Below are positions 4,575-6,109 of a stretch of 6,109 nt of DNA, in pieces. Each line of letters begins with the position of its first letter. Position 1 is the stretch's first letter. The stretch covers positions 1-6,109 of the forward strand of contig DGBF01000131.1 of NCBI GenBank assembly GCA_002384725.1. The letters run 5' to 3'. Source of the DNA: Flavobacteriales bacterium UBA4011 (GTDB lineage Bacteria; Bacteroidota; Bacteroidia; Flavobacteriales_D; Crocinitomicaceae). A model generated the notes under the pieces. It saw only the letters and a list, made by a program, of their open reading frames with translations, did not search any database and was not told the DNA's origin. A program made the position numbers and the translations under genes.

Positions 4575-6096
4575 GTCGTTGTTTTTTTGCGTCCTGCTCG
4601 GTAAACGAGTATACAAATGAATACAAATAATCCTAACAAAAGCAACCTGCCTATTGTGATGTATAAAGATTTATTTGTGAATTTTCCTGTCGCGATGGTT
4701 GAGCCTAATTTTAGTTCGTCTCCTTTTTCAACAACAATTTTATTTTTCCATTTAATTTTATATTCCCTGCAAACCGCAACCGAATCGAAGAAAACATAAT
4801 TTTTACCCAAGTTGCTTAATATCGCTTCCTTTTTAGCTTCTTTGGCTTCTCCTTGCTCATTTCTATAGAAACGTACTTTGTCCTTCACTTTTAAGATATG
4901 CACTTTCTTTTCTTCATCGTGAATGATTGTATCCACAATACCACCCGGTTGATCATACTCTTTGTGGTCAGAGAAAAACTCTTTGTTCACGACAATATCG
5001 CTATTGGTAAGTTTAGCGAGAATACTCCCATTGTCCAATTCCCATTTTTCAGTCAGCGCTTTTTCCCAATCATTCCCTTTTGGAGTTATCAAGGCTCCAA
5101 GGAAAACAATGATCAAAATAGTTGGTGTGATATATTTCAGAATCGGTTTATAAATTTTAGGTAAACTGATATCGGCACCGGCATTTATTTGATCCCAGCC
5201 TTTGGTGATTCCAAAAACCCAAGCAAATAGAACTATTTCAGCCAAAGCGAACACGACTAGTGAAACTGTTCCAGCCCAGTAATCATATTCATCAAACACG
5301 CCGTCATTATAGAAGAAAACAGTTGGCAAACCTAATATTAATACGATCAAACCAAAGGTCCAAGCGCCTTTTTTCTTGCCCCAACCAAACTCATCCTGCA
5401 TGAACCCCATCCAAGGTGTTCCCATTGCCAAGGAAGAGGTAATCCCCGCAAAGAACAATAACCCAAACCAGAATACACCAGATAAAGTTCCGACCACGTC
5501 ACCCCATTTATCAAATAAATACGGCATCGTTTGGAATGCCATTCCGAATCCAGCATTGTTGATTACCCAATCTAAACCAAGGTAACCAGCTGCAATAGGA
5601 ACAACAATTAATGATCCGAGAACAACTTCTACAAATTCGTTAGTAAATCCTGCGCTCAATGAATTCAAGGCAACATCGTCTTTTTCTTTCAAGTAAGACG
5701 CGTAACAGTGAATAGTGCCCATTCCCAAAGAAAGTGTGAAGAATATCTGTCCAGCAGCAGCAAGCCAAACTTTGAGATCGAGAAGTGAACTAAATTGTGG
5801 TGTCCATAGGAAGTTAACTCCATCTAATGCGTTTGCATCTGGCACAGCAGCAGATGCTCCTGATGTTCCTAATGTCAATCCTTTTACGGCTAAAAAAGCG
5901 CCAAAAATTAATAATAAAGGCACACCAATTTTGGCTACCTTTTCTACTCCGCCCAATCCCTTGGATAAAATCCAGGTATTTAAAGCAAGACAAACGATGT
6001 AAAATACGACTGCTTCATAGGGTATTCCTGAAAAGTTAGAACCAATGTCTGTATATGAATTGAAGAAGTCACTCACTTGTTGCTGCGACATTCCAT
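4571..6096 (-). CDS. Neurotransmitter:sodium symporter (NSS) family transporter, 5'-truncated
   Basis: About 508 C-terminal residues are present. The reading frame stays open to the right edge, and the first ATG (6091) is an internal Met, because segments 1-3 of the LeuT fold are missing. With that Met as residue 1, segments lie near 28-44 (TM4), 52-75, 108-132, 147-170, 198-222, 242-262, 270-295, 317-336 (TM11) and 475-497 (TM12). LeuT sodium-site residues are recognisable: N151 (LeuT N286) and T218-S219 (LeuT T354-S355). SLG at 121-123 matches the unwound part of TM6. The family imports amino acids or similar solutes with sodium; the substrate is not readable here because TM1 and TM3 are absent. 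Residues 337-473 form a large loop between TM11 and TM12, predicted periplasmic. Coupled by ATGA to the small membrane protein. Confidence 0.92.
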
Positions 6097-6109
6097 AGAT
6101 CGGAAGAGC
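6097..6109. other. Probable Illumina adapter remnant at the contig end
   Basis: The last 13 bases, AGATCGGAAGAGC, are identical to the common 5' part of the Illumina TruSeq adapter. They sit exactly at the window edge and are probably untrimmed sequencing adapter, not genome. Residues read from them in the transporter frame (Ala-Leu-Pro-Ile, and the completion of a Tyr codon) should not be trusted. Confidence 0.93.

Noticed and set aside
4575..4616. Longer 62-residue version of the small membrane protein
   Set aside because: The extra 14 residues are polar, lie wholly inside the transporter's last codons in another frame and add nothing family-like. The ATG at 4574 gives the classic ATGA overlap and a compact single-span protein.
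5327..5334. TAGGTTTG inside the transporter gene as a promoter
   Set aside because: The only TTG upstream is about 13 bases away, the site is within a membrane-segment coding region, and no gene starts near it.
5347..5556. Minus-strand 69-codon frame inside the transporter gene
   Set aside because: It is an out-of-frame shadow of a confirmed membrane-protein coding region.
6089..6091. ATG as the true start of the transporter gene
   Set aside because: The protein would begin at the fourth transmembrane segment and lack segments 1-3, which hold much of the substrate and sodium sites. The frame is open to the edge, so this is an internal Met in a truncated gene.

Overview
The window looks like the end of a contig from a bacterium of the phylum Bacteroidota, most likely Flavobacteriales. 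The DNA is AT-rich, and every supported gene lies on the minus strand. No start codon is preceded by a well-placed Shine-Dalgarno sequence. Two promoters fit the Bacteroidota pattern TTG-N19-TAnnTTTG. The block rpsU - xerC-type recombinase - hpf - tRNA-Thr - tRNA-Tyr - tRNA-Gly is a gene order I know from this phylum, where EF-Tu normally follows. The order within the family is inference from memory; no search was run.

Read in the direction of transcription (right to left), the window starts inside a neurotransmitter:sodium symporter gene (positions 6096 to 4571) whose first transmembrane segments lie outside. The last 13 bases (6097-6109) are identical to the start of the standard Illumina TruSeq adapter and are probably not genomic. 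Next come a 48-residue single-span membrane protein resembling the MetS-type small subunit of such transporters, a membrane-anchored helix-hairpin-helix (ComEA-like) protein, adenine phosphoribosyltransferase (apt) and an acyl-CoA dehydrogenase. These five genes are joined by two 4-base ATGA overlaps and by gaps of 2 and 7 bases, so they probably form one operon. No terminator is visible after the dehydrogenase.

A second unit starts at a strong promoter (1834-1863) and makes ribosomal protein bS21. It ends in a UUCG-tetraloop terminator whose T-tract touches the start codon of the tyrosine recombinase gene. The recombinase and the hibernation factor HPF follow, 2 bases apart, and HPF ends in a second terminator (345-373). 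Expression of xerC and hpf therefore probably depends on read-through.

The third unit is the tRNA cluster at the left end. It is driven by a promoter (277-306) that matches the rpsU promoter in its -7 box, its spacing and its start-site region. Its genes are tRNA-Thr(TGT), tRNA-Tyr(GTA) and the first 21 bases of what is probably tRNA-Gly. The left half of the window is thus translation and ribosome-maintenance machinery plus a chromosome-dimer-type recombinase. The right half combines solute import, a possible envelope DNA-binding protein, purine salvage and fatty-acid or branched-chain acyl-CoA oxidation. There is no CRISPR array, insertion sequence or phage gene, and no stretch over 300 bases lacks a gene. 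I see no clearly new system. The points most worth checking are the rpsU/xerC terminator with its buried GGAGG, the matched promoter pair, and the transporter with its small subunit and large inserted loop.
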